From Bacteroidales bacterium (GTDB taxonomy: Bacteria > Bacteroidota > Bacteroidia > Bacteroidales > Muribaculaceae), in NCBI GenBank assembly GCA_019416425.1, contig DXXK01000085.1:1-64000 (forward strand): a stretch of 64,000 bases of DNA, written 5' to 3'. Position numbers and translations under genes: made by a program. Below the pieces are notes generated by a model. It searched no databases. It was not told the origin of the DNA and saw only the letters and a program-made list of their open reading frames with translations. Positions within the stretch are counted from its first letter, which is position 1. Each line of letters opens with the position of its first letter. Shown in pieces: positions 34,224-47,375 of the stretch.

Positions 34224-35195
34224 ATGGGAAAGAAGAATACATTGACTTTCGACACGGAGCGTGCGGGTATTGTGATCCGCAACACCGGAAGCGCCTACAC
34301 CGTCCGCACGGACGACGGGCAGGAGGTGCCGTGCCGTGTCAAGGGCAATTTCCGTATCAAGGGAATACGCACCACCAATCCGGTTGCGGTAGGCGACCGT
34401 GTGCGCATAGCCCATGCCGCCGACGACGCCGACTACATCGTGGCCGTGGAGCCTCGCCGCAACTACATAATTCGCCGCGCTTCGAACCTATCGAAGGAAT
34501 CGCACATCCTGGCCACAAACCTTGACACAGCCTTTCTGGTGGCATCGCTCCGCGATCCTGTCACTCCCACCACATTCATCGACCGATTCCTCGCCACCGC
34601 CGAGGCTTACGATATACCCGGAGCCATTATCCTGAACAAGTGCGATATCTGGGACAATGACGACCGCGAGCTGGCGGCCGGAATCAAATATCTGTATGAA
34701 TCGGTCAAGTACCCGGTCTACATGGTCTCGGCCCAGACCGGCGAGGGACTCGGTGTCCTGAAGAAAGTGCTTAAGGACAAGGTTTCACTGTTCGCCGGCA
34801 ACTCAGGCGTGGGCAAGTCCTCGCTCATCAATGCGCTGGTGCCCGGCGCCAACCTGAAGACCGGAAGGATATCCGACATCCATCACACCGGAATGCACAC
34901 CACCACATTCTCCGAGATGATATCACTGCCCGAGGGAGGCGAGATAATCGACATTCCCGGCATCCGCGGATTCGGAACGATAGACTTCGACGCCAAGGAG
35001 GTGTCTCATTATTTCCCTGAGATATTCGAACACGGCAAGAACTGCCGCTACGGTGACTGCAAGCACCTGGACGAGCCTGGGTGCGCTGTGCGTCCGGCAG
35101 TCCGCGACCATTACATCTCCGAGTCACGCTATGCCTCCTATCTGTCGATTCTGGAGGAAATCAACGACCCTACCAAGTACCGTAAGCCGTATTGA
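34224..35195 (+). CDS. rsgA: Ribosome small subunit-dependent GTPase A
   Basis: The 323-residue protein is a circularly permuted GTPase that helps mature the 30S subunit. It has an OB-fold N terminus (about 12-75), NKCD (G4, about 133), SAQTGEG (G5), the P-loop GNSGVGKSSL (about 192), DIPGIRGF (G3) and a C-terminal zinc-binding region with C...YGDCKHLDEPGC. Family members often start close to the VIRNTGSAY segment, so the first 11 residues here may be untranslated. Transcription would begin very near the ATG. Confidence 0.93.
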   Translation: MGKKNTLTFDTERAGIVIRNTGSAYTVRTDDGQEVPCRVKGNFRIKGIRTTNPVAVGDRVRIAHAADDADYIVAVEPRRNYIIRRASNLSKESHILATNLDTAFLVASLRDPVTPTTFIDRFLATAEAYDIPGAIILNKCDIWDNDDRELAAGIKYLYESVKYPVYMVSAQTGEGLGVLKKVLKDKVSLFAGNSGVGKSSLINALVPGANLKTGRISDIHHTGMHTTTFSEMISLPEGGEIIDIPGIRGFGTIDFDAKEVSHYFPEIFEHGKNCRYGDCKHLDEPGCAVRPAVRDHYISESRYASYLSILEEINDPTKYRKPY

Positions 35196-35230
35196 GGCAG
35201 CTCCGACTGTCTTTAACCTCACTTTCCCCG

Positions 35231-35250
35231 ACTGAGGCATCAGCCTCGGT
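35231..35250 (+). terminator. Possible terminator of rsgA
   Basis: ACTGAGGC and GCCTCGGT form an eight-pair stem (one G-U) with a four-base loop about 35 nt after the rsgA stop. There is no clear T-run, so termination is uncertain. It could also serve the convergent small gene at 35254. Confidence 0.35.
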
Positions 35251-35253
35251 TCC

Positions 35254-35595
35254 TCATCTCCATGCTGAGGCGGAAGCCGAAGTTCCTATAGTATCCTTGA
35301 GAAAATCACGGACGGGAGCCGCAGCGGGAGTCTTCCTCTCCCGGCTCGGCTTCCGTCCGTTCTTTCTGTTCTTACTCTTGTTTTTTGACCCGGCCGGGTC
35401 TCCGGCATGTGTCGTCCGCTTACGCTCGCGGCAGACAGTGTCGGTGATGGTATCTGTCTTGTAGACCACCACCTGGCCGGGCATCGGCCTGGCATGGGGC
35501 ACGCAGTAACGCATCGTGAGGCCGCATCCCGTTATCAGCAGTGTCACCACTGTCAGGATAATCACGCCGCGGCGTTCCTGCCGTCCCAGTCCCAT
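35254..35595 (-). CDS. Hypothetical small membrane protein
   Basis: The 113-residue product starts MGLGRQERRGVIILTVVTLLITGCG, a basic segment followed by one membrane span (about 10-25), and continues with a polar, very basic C-terminal half. GERRG-like starts followed by a membrane helix are common in small Bacteroidetes proteins with DNA-binding hairpins, but no such hairpin is visible here. It lies 6 nt downstream of typA on the same strand, which supports a real gene in that operon. The function is unknown. Confidence 0.5.
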   Translation of the reverse strand: MGLGRQERRGVIILTVVTLLITGCGLTMRYCVPHARPMPGQVVVYKTDTITDTVCRERKRTTHAGDPAGSKNKSKNRKNGRKPSRERKTPAAAPVRDFLKDTIGTSASASAWR

Positions 35596-35601
35596 GGCGC
35601 G

Positions 35602-37407
35602 TTACTCGCCCTGACGGGCTGCACGTTTGCGGTCGTTCTCGTCCAGCAGAATCTTGCGCAGGCGGATATGATGAGGTGTCACCTCGACATACTCATCTTC
35701 CTTGATGTACTCCAGCGATTCCTCGAGCGAGAATACCACTGGCGGTACGATACGGGCCTTGTCATCGGCGCCGCTGGCGCGCATGTTGGTCAGTTTCTTG
35801 GACTTGGTCACGTTCACGACGATATCGTTGTCCTTAGCGTTCTCGCCGACCACCTGTCCGGCATAGACCTCCTCCTGCGGAAAGATGAAGAATCGTCCGC
35901 GGTCCTGCAGCTTATCGATGGCGTAGGCGTAGGCCGTACCACTCTCGTGCGCGATGAGCGAGCCGTTTGTACGACGCTCTATCTCGCCTTTCCACGGCTG
36001 GAACTCCAGGAATCTGTGGGCCATGATGGCCTCGCCGGCCGTAGCAGTCAGGATGTTGTTGCGCAGTCCGATGATGCCGCGGCTCGGTATCACGAACTCG
36101 ATGTCAACGCGGTCGTTGCGAGAATCCATGGATAGGATGTCGCCCTTGCGGCGCGTCACCATATCGATTACCTTCGACGAGTATTCCTCCGGAACGTTGA
36201 TGCTCAACGACTCCACAGGCTCGCATTTCTGACCATCGATTTCCTTGATGATTACCTGAGGCTGCCCTACCTGCAGCTCGTACCCCTCGCGACGCATGGT
36301 CTCGATCAGGATTGACAGGTGCAGCACGCCGCGTCCGAATACGGTCCACATATCCTCGCGATCGCCTTTCGACACACGCAGGGCCAGGTCCTTGTCCAAC
36401 TCACGTTCCAGGCGCTCCTGGATGTGACGGGAGGTGACATACTTGCCGTCCTTACCGAAGAACGGAGAATCGTTGATAGTGAAGGTCATCGACATCGTCG
36501 GCTCGTCGATGGCGATACGAGGCAGCGGCTCGGGATTGTCGGCCAGCGTGATGGTGTCGCCGATCTCGAAACCTTCAAGTCCGACAATAGCGCAGATGTC
36601 GCCACTGTCCACATGGTCCACTTTCTTGCGGCCCATGCCCTCGAATGTGTGAAGTTCCTTGATTTTCTGCTTGGATACTGTGCCGTCCTTGCGGCAGAGT
36701 CCAATCTCCATGCCCTCGCGTAGCGTGCCGCGGTGCACACGGCCTACTGCGATCCGGCCCACATACTGGCTGTAGTCCAGACTGGTGATCAGCATCTGCG
36801 GGTCGCCCTCGATCTGCTTGGGGGCGGGAATGTATTTAATGATGGCGTCAAGCAACGCCGTGATGTCTTCAGTGGGATTCTTCCAGTCAGTGCTCATCCA
36901 GTTCTGCTTGGCCGATCCGTAAATGGTAGGAAAGTCAAGCTGGTCCTCGTTGGCATCCAGACTGAACATCAGGTCGAACACCATCTCGTTCACTTCCGAC
37001 GGACGGCAGTTGGGCTTGTCCACCTTGTTGACCACCACGATGGGTTTCAGACCGATCTGCAGGGCCTTCTGCAGCACGAAACGGGTCTGGGGCATCGGGC
37101 CCTCGAAGGCGTCCACCAGCAGCAGGCAACCGTCGGCCATGTTGAGCACACGCTCAACCTCACCGCCGAAGTCGGCGTGTCCCGGAGTGTCGATGATGTT
37201 GATTTTCGTTCCCCTGTAATTGATGGAAACGTTCTTGGAGAGAATTGTAATGCCGCGTTCACGCTCCAGGTCGTTGTTGTCCAGAATCAGTTCACCTGTC
37301 GTCTGGTTGTCACGGAACAGGTGACCGGCCAGGAGCATCTTGTCAACCAATGTGGTCTTGCCATGGTCCACATGGGCGATGATAGCAATGTTGCGAATGT
37401 CTTGCAT
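35602..37407 (-). CDS. typA: Translational GTPase TypA/BipA
   Basis: The 601-residue GTPase has G1 AHVDHGKTT (residues 11-19), G2 within RGITILSKN, G3 DTPGHADF, G4 NKVDKP, and the EF-G-like domains III and V followed by the TypA-specific C-terminal domain (about 480-601). It binds ribosomes and assists large-subunit assembly and stress adaptation. Length is normal for the family. A perfect Bacteroidetes promoter lies just upstream at 37436-37467. Confidence 0.96.
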   Translation of the reverse strand: MQDIRNIAIIAHVDHGKTTLVDKMLLAGHLFRDNQTTGELILDNNDLERERGITILSKNVSINYRGTKINIIDTPGHADFGGEVERVLNMADGCLLLVDAFEGPMPQTRFVLQKALQIGLKPIVVVNKVDKPNCRPSEVNEMVFDLMFSLDANEDQLDFPTIYGSAKQNWMSTDWKNPTEDITALLDAIIKYIPAPKQIEGDPQMLITSLDYSQYVGRIAVGRVHRGTLREGMEIGLCRKDGTVSKQKIKELHTFEGMGRKKVDHVDSGDICAIVGLEGFEIGDTITLADNPEPLPRIAIDEPTMSMTFTINDSPFFGKDGKYVTSRHIQERLERELDKDLALRVSKGDREDMWTVFGRGVLHLSILIETMRREGYELQVGQPQVIIKEIDGQKCEPVESLSINVPEEYSSKVIDMVTRRKGDILSMDSRNDRVDIEFVIPSRGIIGLRNNILTATAGEAIMAHRFLEFQPWKGEIERRTNGSLIAHESGTAYAYAIDKLQDRGRFFIFPQEEVYAGQVVGENAKDNDIVVNVTKSKKLTNMRASGADDKARIVPPVVFSLEESLEYIKEDEYVEVTPHHIRLRKILLDENDRKRAARQGE

Positions 37408-37435
37408 GTAAATCTTAAACCTGTGTTTTAACGTG

Positions 37436-37467
37436 CAAAGTTACAAAAATTTCCGCACCCCACCAAA
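37436..37467 (-). promoter_or_regulatory. Promoter of typA
   Basis: On the minus strand TTTG (37467-37464) is followed after 20 bp by TAACTTTG (37443-37436). The leader would be about 20 nt before the ATG at 37407. Confidence 0.8.
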
Positions 37468-37474
37468 TCTATGG

Positions 37475-37506
37475 AAAAAGCGGCGCACCCAGATGGATGC
37501 GCCGCT
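37475..37506 (-). terminator. Terminator of the giant adhesin-like gene
   Basis: On the minus strand AGCGGCGCATCC and GGGTGCGCCGCT pair around a short loop (37506-37479) and are followed by TTTTT (37479-37475). It lies about 30 nt after the stop of the 1519-codon reading frame. Confidence 0.75.
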
Positions 37507-37532
37507 GCCGTAAGTATGAATATGCCCGGGGG

Positions 37533-40500
37533 CTACTTTACATATACCTTATAGTTCCTGTCGCCGACAGTTACGACATATACACCGGGATAAGCACTGC
37601 ATGAACGCTCACCTTCGACCGAAGTCTCGGTCATTATGGTCTTGCCGTCGGCTGCCGCGACTGTCACGGCACGGCCTCCGGCATTACGGATCACTATCAC
37701 TCCCTTGCCGGCGCCGACGTAGGGCGTATCGGAGCCGATTACCCCCACACCGGACCTCCGGGCACTTACCACATTGGAGTAACCGGACTCGCCCTGAGTG
37801 TACCGCACCGTTACAGCGTATTCGTGAGTCTCCTCGTCGTCAACCGCATCCACATAGGATGTACTGTCTGCGGAAATTCCGGCAATCTTGATGCCGTCAC
37901 GGTAGATGTTGTATCCTGAGATCTCCAGGTCGACCAGTTCGGCACCGCTCCGTATGTAGCTGATATCGTCAATAGCGAACATCAGTTTACCGCTGGTGGT
38001 GTGGCGAATAGCGAAATACTTTGTTCCATCGGGCACCGTTACAGCTATCTCCTCCCATGAAATGAAGGCTTCGCCCTTTACACCCTCAATCTTTGTGAAG
38101 CTTGCCGGATCCTTGTCCGTGGTGGAATACAGCACCTCGAACGTCTCGAAGCCATAGTTGGGAATCGGTGTCTTAACCCAGAAGGATATGGTCTGCTCGT
38201 CACCGCAGAGTTCGGGCGAGATCAACCAATCGTCGCTTTCCCCGTCAAGATCCTGCATCGATGCCAAATACTGGGCTCCTGAATGCGGCAGAAGCGCATC
38301 GATGCCGATCTGGGTGCCTATTCCGGCAAGATCCGGATTGAACACCTGATATGCGTGGGGCAGTCCTACGTTCAGATACTCTACCAGATTACCCCGGAAG
38401 GAGATGCCACTTGTTCCCTCCTCGCCATCGATATCCACGAGCGTCCAGTCTCCGATATCCTCGATTATGAACGGAATGTAGCTTTCGAAATCCTCAACCG
38501 TCACCTCAGGTGTGGTTCCTGGCTCCGGTGCCGTCCACGTCAGGCTGATGCCGTTATCAGCGGCTCCTGCCGACAGGTCATCGACAGTGGGATAGTCCTT
38601 GACAACAATCAGCACCACCTTCGAATCCGATGTATTGTTCTTAAGGTTCTGGTCCTGAGCATAGTTGATGTTGACCTTATAGTTGGCCGATGGTGCCTGG
38701 TCATAGGTCGGAGTGACGGACAGCTGGAATGTCACGCTGTTGCCAGCATCCAGCGGTGTACCCTTGACAGAGCCCACGACCTGGTCATTGCACAGCAGCT
38801 CGACGGTATAGTCCTCAGCCTTCTCTGTTCCCTTGTTATTGATGACTCCACCAAAAAATCCGGTGTTGCCGAAGGTGATGGTGCCCGGAGCATCGAATTC
38901 CTCGAGTTCCAGATTATGCTTGAGGTTGTCATATACCTGGATATTGTCCACATAGATATGATGGTTCCAGTCGTCGCCATCCTCGCTTACGCCCCTCAGG
39001 CCTATGGCTATGAAGGGACTGTCTATGTAGTCCTTAAGTCTAACTGTCTCATTGTTCCAGCCCTCGGGTATTGACTCATCGCTCAGATGTATCGTCTTGA
39101 GGGTCTCGAACTCGCCGTAATCCTCGGTGACCTGGATCTCAAGAGTGTTGGCGCCAGTGGCCGACTTATAGTACCACACCGAGACAACGGGATTCTCGGT
39201 CTTGGCAAGGTTGAACCGACCTGTATAGATAAGGCTTGACTCGTTCGGGCCGTATGGCACGAACATGGTCATACCGTTGTCATCGTCCTGCGGTAAAACC
39301 TCCTGTCCCTTGGTTGTGGTGAACCAGGATGTCTCCGTAGTGCTCGCTATGCCCCAAGGCTTGTTCGTCGTATAGCCGTCAGGGAAACCTTCCCTATACG
39401 GCAGTGTATAGAACGCATCACCCAGCACCACACCGTTGGAATACACACCGTAGCCTGTACCGGCCTCGTTGCGGGCGTAAACGATGTAGCTGACTATATC
39501 CTGACCATGAACCTCGAAAGATGTCAACGGATCCACAAATGTGGTTCCCTCGCTATCGTCGGCCAATACGGTGTAGTCATTCCGCATAATCATGTATGTC
39601 AGGCCATCGGGATCGATATAGCCTCCGTCCTCGCCTACGGTGGGAGCTTCCCAGCTCAGGCTGATCTGTCCGTCTACGTATGCCGCGTTCAGATTTGTCA
39701 CGACACCGGGCTTGACCACACCGGTGTAGACAGTAGTCTTGGCCTCCAGACCCTGGCCGAAGCTGTTGTAGGCCTTGGCCATGATGACATTCGTACCCTG
39801 GACTGTCGGGACGGTCACGCTGACAGCTGTGTTGACCGCAGGATTCTCAATGGTCTTCTCAAGCTGTTCGTTTACGTAGACCTCCACCTTGTCAAGACTC
39901 TCGAGAGGCTCGCCGCTGATGCTGGTGCTCGGGGTTGTGAATGAAACTGTGGCTTCAAGCTGTCCCTCGTCAGCCGGAACGGCTTCAAGGTCGGCGACAG
40001 CCGCCGGCGAGCCCGTTATACCCGCCTCGGTCAGCTTGATGTAATGGAGCTCGATACGGTTCATCTGAGGCTCGGACATACCATGGAATCCAAAGTAATA
40101 CTCTCCGTTCTCGTCGATAGTGACGTAGAATTCGTGTACCCGGTTTATATCCGGAGTGCTGTAGTCATCGCTCGTGATTGTCGTAGGCTCCATTACCTGA
40201 CGGGTCATGGCCTCGACTGTCTTGTCTGTGCCGAGCTTGACCTCGAGCTTCTCGGGCAACGCCCGCTTGGTTCGCGTCAGGAACTCGAGCTTGTAAGTGT
40301 ACCCGCTCTTCAGCCTGAGTGGCGGAGTAATCAGCCAGTCGTCCTTGGGATTGGTGAAGTCGTAGTCCACCATCGCACACTCGTAATTATAGTTGTATAC
40401 CCAGGTGTAGCGGTCGTTATTGGAATTGATTACCGTGAACTGACCCCACTTCTCGTCGGTTGAGAAATCCACCTCCCATGGCGCGGTGCAATACGTGCCG

Positions 40501-42047
40501 GTACCCACGGTATTCGATGTCGCAGTCTCTCCTTCCACATCGCCCGCGTAGGCGGTCACGTTGTAGCTCCATGTCTTCATCTCCTCATCCTCGACAACAT
40601 CCTGAATCATCAACTCTGGGGTTTTATCGGCCAAGACCTTGCCGTCCTGGTTACGTACCACTGTGTAACGCAACGATGACGGGTCGAAGTATCCGCCATT
40701 TACGCTCCCGGTCGGTGCCTCCCAGGATATAATGACGCTATATCCGTCGGATGCCGCTGCAAGGTTGCCGACCTTTTTCGGTCCGTCGATTCCTATGAAT
40801 ACAGTCTGGTCGACTTTAGGACTGTCACCCTTGTCATTCGATACCGTCACCTCGACATGCGCGTAGCCCGGAGGGAGTTGCAGCGTGAGGCTGACGTTCT
40901 GCTCGGGTTGTCCTGAGCCGGTTTTCAGAACCTGCCCGTTGCACTTTACAGTATAGGACAGAGTGCCTGTCAGGGACTCTCCACCGTAGGTCTTGCCGGG
41001 AAGCTTGAATGATACGGTGCCGGTGGCACTTCCCTGAGTGAAATCAAGCGCAAGATCTGACGCAGCTGCCGGCGCTCCGAAATTGGCTTCCTTCTCGGGA
41101 ACGAAAATTCCGGTCACGATCTTGTTGTCCGGAAAATTATTAATAAGGGTGGCGCGCCCAGTCTCCGTGTCAACGGTGTAGAGACCGGTCGTTCCATCCT
41201 CAAGCTCAGCGGCCCAGTACATGTCGCCGTACTCATGGTCGAACGCGGCGGACTGTGACGACGCGGCGACATCCACACCGGTGCTGCCGATAAGTGTCTG
41301 CACGCCGGTTTCCTTGACAATACTGTACAGATCGCCGTTGATATCGATGCCGTAGAAGCGTCCCGTATCGTCGGCAGCCACGGCAATAAGAGGCACATCA
41401 AGGGTGCATATAGCCGCACGGATATTGTTCGATGGATTGAACTGAGCCCATACATACCCCCCTGTCAGGCTGTTGTCGGCGTTGAAACAGCCGTATACTC
41501 GCCCTGATGTCGGATCCGCCGCAAGGTCAGTCGCCGTATTCTGGTAATATACCGGAACATTGGAAGACGTCTTTTCCCAGGTCCTGACATCATACGACAC
41601 CATCTCGCACCATATGCCATAGGAGTTGCTTATGGTGAATCCTTTGAATATTCCGTTGTATTCGTAACCTCCTCCATTTATCCAGAGGTCATCGTCGTTA
41701 CACACCAAGGTGAATTCATTGTCGGCCAGATTATACGAATACATGCCGGGATCATCCTCGTCAAGCACGCTGCCCACAATCTGAACAGCTCGTCCATCGC
41801 CTTCGTGCAACGGCACAGCCACTTTGGAATTCTGCCGGACATTTCCGAAGGTGGATTGACGTTTGGCGTCCTTGTTCGCCAGGCGTTTGCCACGCAACTG
41901 GAGGTTGCCGCTCAAATCGACTTCCGTCTCGCTCCGGGGATTCCATTTCCCCAAAGCCCCGATGTTAGTAGTCGATGCCATAAGCGCGCCCCCTATCAGC
42001 AGGGAGCCAAGAACCGCGCTTAAGGCTGTCAGTTTAGATTGTTTCAT
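37533..42047 (-). CDS. Giant secreted protein with fibronectin-type and cleaved-adhesin-like domains
   Basis: From the ATG at 42047 the product is about 1504 residues: a signal peptide (KLTALSAVLGSLLIGGALMAS), a beta-rich N-terminal part resembling a propeller (DDTGRFYGIDINGDLYSI), then repeated FN3-type units (SWEAPTVGEDGGYIDPDGL and close relatives) alternating with three jelly-roll segments of the cleaved-adhesin type (PKDDWLITPPL, ESDDWLISPEL). It ends with a short sorting-like tail (YPGVYVVTVGDRNYKVYVK). It is probably surface-exposed or secreted and could bind or cleave host or glycan structures; no catalytic motif is visible. I choose this start because a promoter -7 box lies at 42077-42084, at the upstream start codon 42074. 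Confidence 0.75.
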   Translation of the reverse strand: MKQSKLTALSAVLGSLLIGGALMASTTNIGALGKWNPRSETEVDLSGNLQLRGKRLANKDAKRQSTFGNVRQNSKVAVPLHEGDGRAVQIVGSVLDEDDPGMYSYNLADNEFTLVCNDDDLWINGGGYEYNGIFKGFTISNSYGIWCEMVSYDVRTWEKTSSNVPVYYQNTATDLAADPTSGRVYGCFNADNSLTGGYVWAQFNPSNNIRAAICTLDVPLIAVAADDTGRFYGIDINGDLYSIVKETGVQTLIGSTGVDVAASSQSAAFDHEYGDMYWAAELEDGTTGLYTVDTETGRATLINNFPDNKIVTGIFVPEKEANFGAPAAASDLALDFTQGSATGTVSFKLPGKTYGGESLTGTLSYTVKCNGQVLKTGSGQPEQNVSLTLQLPPGYAHVEVTVSNDKGDSPKVDQTVFIGIDGPKKVGNLAAASDGYSVIISWEAPTGSVNGGYFDPSSLRYTVVRNQDGKVLADKTPELMIQDVVEDEEMKTWSYNVTAYAGDVEGETATSNTVGTGTYCTAPWEVDFSTDEKWGQFTVINSNNDRYTWVYNYNYECAMVDYDFTNPKDDWLITPPLRLKSGYTYKLEFLTRTKRALPEKLEVKLGTDKTVEAMTRQVMEPTTITSDDYSTPDINRVHEFYVTIDENGEYYFGFHGMSEPQMNRIELHYIKLTEAGITGSPAAVADLEAVPADEGQLEATVSFTTPSTSISGEPLESLDKVEVYVNEQLEKTIENPAVNTAVSVTVPTVQGTNVIMAKAYNSFGQGLEAKTTVYTGVVKPGVVTNLNAAYVDGQISLSWEAPTVGEDGGYIDPDGLTYMIMRNDYTVLADDSEGTTFVDPLTSFEVHGQDIVSYIVYARNEAGTGYGVYSNGVVLGDAFYTLPYREGFPDGYTTNKPWGIASTTETSWFTTTKGQEVLPQDDDNGMTMFVPYGPNESSLIYTGRFNLAKTENPVVSVWYYKSATGANTLEIQVTEDYGEFETLKTIHLSDESIPEGWNNETVRLKDYIDSPFIAIGLRGVSEDGDDWNHHIYVDNIQVYDNLKHNLELEEFDAPGTITFGNTGFFGGVINNKGTEKAEDYTVELLCNDQVVGSVKGTPLDAGNSVTFQLSVTPTYDQAPSANYKVNINYAQDQNLKNNTSDSKVVLIVVKDYPTVDDLSAGAADNGISLTWTAPEPGTTPEVTVEDFESYIPFIIEDIGDWTLVDIDGEEGTSGISFRGNLVEYLNVGLPHAYQVFNPDLAGIGTQIGIDALLPHSGAQYLASMQDLDGESDDWLISPELCGDEQTISFWVKTPIPNYGFETFEVLYSTTDKDPASFTKIEGVKGEAFISWEEIAVTVPDGTKYFAIRHTTSGKLMFAIDDISYIRSGAELVDLEISGYNIYRDGIKIAGISADSTSYVDAVDDEETHEYAVTVRYTQGESGYSNVVSARRSGVGVIGSDTPYVGAGKGVIVIRNAGGRAVTVAAADGKTIMTETSVEGERSCSAYPGVYVVTVGDRNYKVYVK

Positions 42048-42076
42048 AGGCCAATTGTTGTTATTGGTTTTCATTT

Positions 42077-42107
42077 TGCAAAGATAGGACACATATTTCG
42101 CGTCACA
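42077..42107 (-). promoter_or_regulatory. Promoter of the giant adhesin-like gene
   Basis: On the minus strand TATCTTTG (42084-42077) matches TAnnTTTG, with TTG (about 42107-42105) 20 bp upstream. Transcription would begin near 42070, past the ATG at 42074, so translation probably starts at 42047. Confidence 0.6.
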
Positions 42108-42279
42108 ATTAATCTACATTAAAAAAATACATTGCAATATGATTTAGGCCCATTTTACTCCCAAGACAAGATTTAAAATCGTATCTATCTAATATCAAGC
42201 ATCATATACACTAACACACCTAACAAACACATATAATACCCCCGTTTATGTCGATATCAAAATGACACGCATCCTCACT
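42108..42279. other. AT-rich spacer
   Basis: About 170 bp of AT-rich sequence between the adhesin-like gene and the Crp-family gene. No gene, hairpin or repeat is evident. Confidence 0.5.
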
Positions 42280-42882
42280 TCACTTGCATAAATCCCGGCG
42301 AAGTTTCGACAGATACTGGGGCGTTATGTCAAGATACTGCGCAATAATCTGCAACGGGACTTCCTGTATTATATCGGGTAACGTCCGAATCAGAGACAGG
42401 TACCGCTCTTTGGAATCCCCAAGGTTGACCTTATGCTTGAGCTCAAAATAATAAAGCTGACCATAGGCAAGCGTCAGACACCATCGCGTCAGTTCCGGGA
42501 ACATATCGTTCATCCGGTCGAAGTCCTTCTTCCCGATGCGGAGGACCTTCAGACGAGTGCATGCCTGATAGTTATAGAACGACGGTTCATTGCCGAAATA
42601 TGAATGATAATTCAACAGCACGGTCGGAATCGTGGAAAAATACACTGTCTTCTCCTTGTCTCCGTCCCAGAACCACACCCGGACAAGTCCATCCATTATT
42701 ATGTACATATTTGTGTCATATTGGCCGGCCTCGATGACATGGTCCCATTTCTCCACTTCATAGACATCGCCGGCATCGAGGAACGTATCCATAACTGCGT
42801 CTGGGGGTATATGGCCGCAGTCCTCCTTCAACATCGCTTTCAGTTTCTGTTTTTCCGGACAGGATAGCTTATGTGTTTTCAT
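42280..42882 (-). CDS. Crp/Fnr-family transcriptional regulator
   Basis: The 200-residue protein has a cyclic-nucleotide-binding-like beta-roll domain (about 25-125, MYIIMDGLVRVWFWDGDKEKTVYF) and a C-terminal helix-turn-helix with VPLQIIAQYLDITPQYLSKLRRDL (about 174-197), as in Crp-family regulators common in Bacteroidetes. No iron-sulfur cysteines are seen. The effector and targets are unknown; it is upstream of the adhesin-like gene on the same strand (232 nt away) and may control it. Its start is about 75 nt from the rpoC terminator. Confidence 0.88.
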   Translation of the reverse strand: MKTHKLSCPEKQKLKAMLKEDCGHIPPDAVMDTFLDAGDVYEVEKWDHVIEAGQYDTNMYIIMDGLVRVWFWDGDKEKTVYFSTIPTVLLNYHSYFGNEPSFYNYQACTRLKVLRIGKKDFDRMNDMFPELTRWCLTLAYGQLYYFELKHKVNLGDSKERYLSLIRTLPDIIQEVPLQIIAQYLDITPQYLSKLRRDLCK

Positions 42883-42957
42883 TAATATAAATGTTGCAGA
42901 TTTTCAATGTTCATTTCAAAATTAGCAAAAAAAATCCGATTATGCAATGATATCGAC

Positions 42958-42990
42958 AAAAAGGGCGCGACCAGGATGGTCACGCCCTTT
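42958..42990 (-). terminator. Terminator of the rpoBC superoperon
   Basis: On the minus strand AAAGGGCGTGACCA and TGGTCGCGCCCTTT form a stem of about 13 pairs with a short loop, followed by TTTG. It lies about 24 nt after the rpoC stop. Confidence 0.8.
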
Positions 42991-43013
42991 CTAAGAGTAA
43001 TTAAATTCTTGCG

Positions 43014-47351
<4,338 letters not shown>

Positions 47352-47375
47352 AGTAGTTGCTTGCTTTTTGTGATG

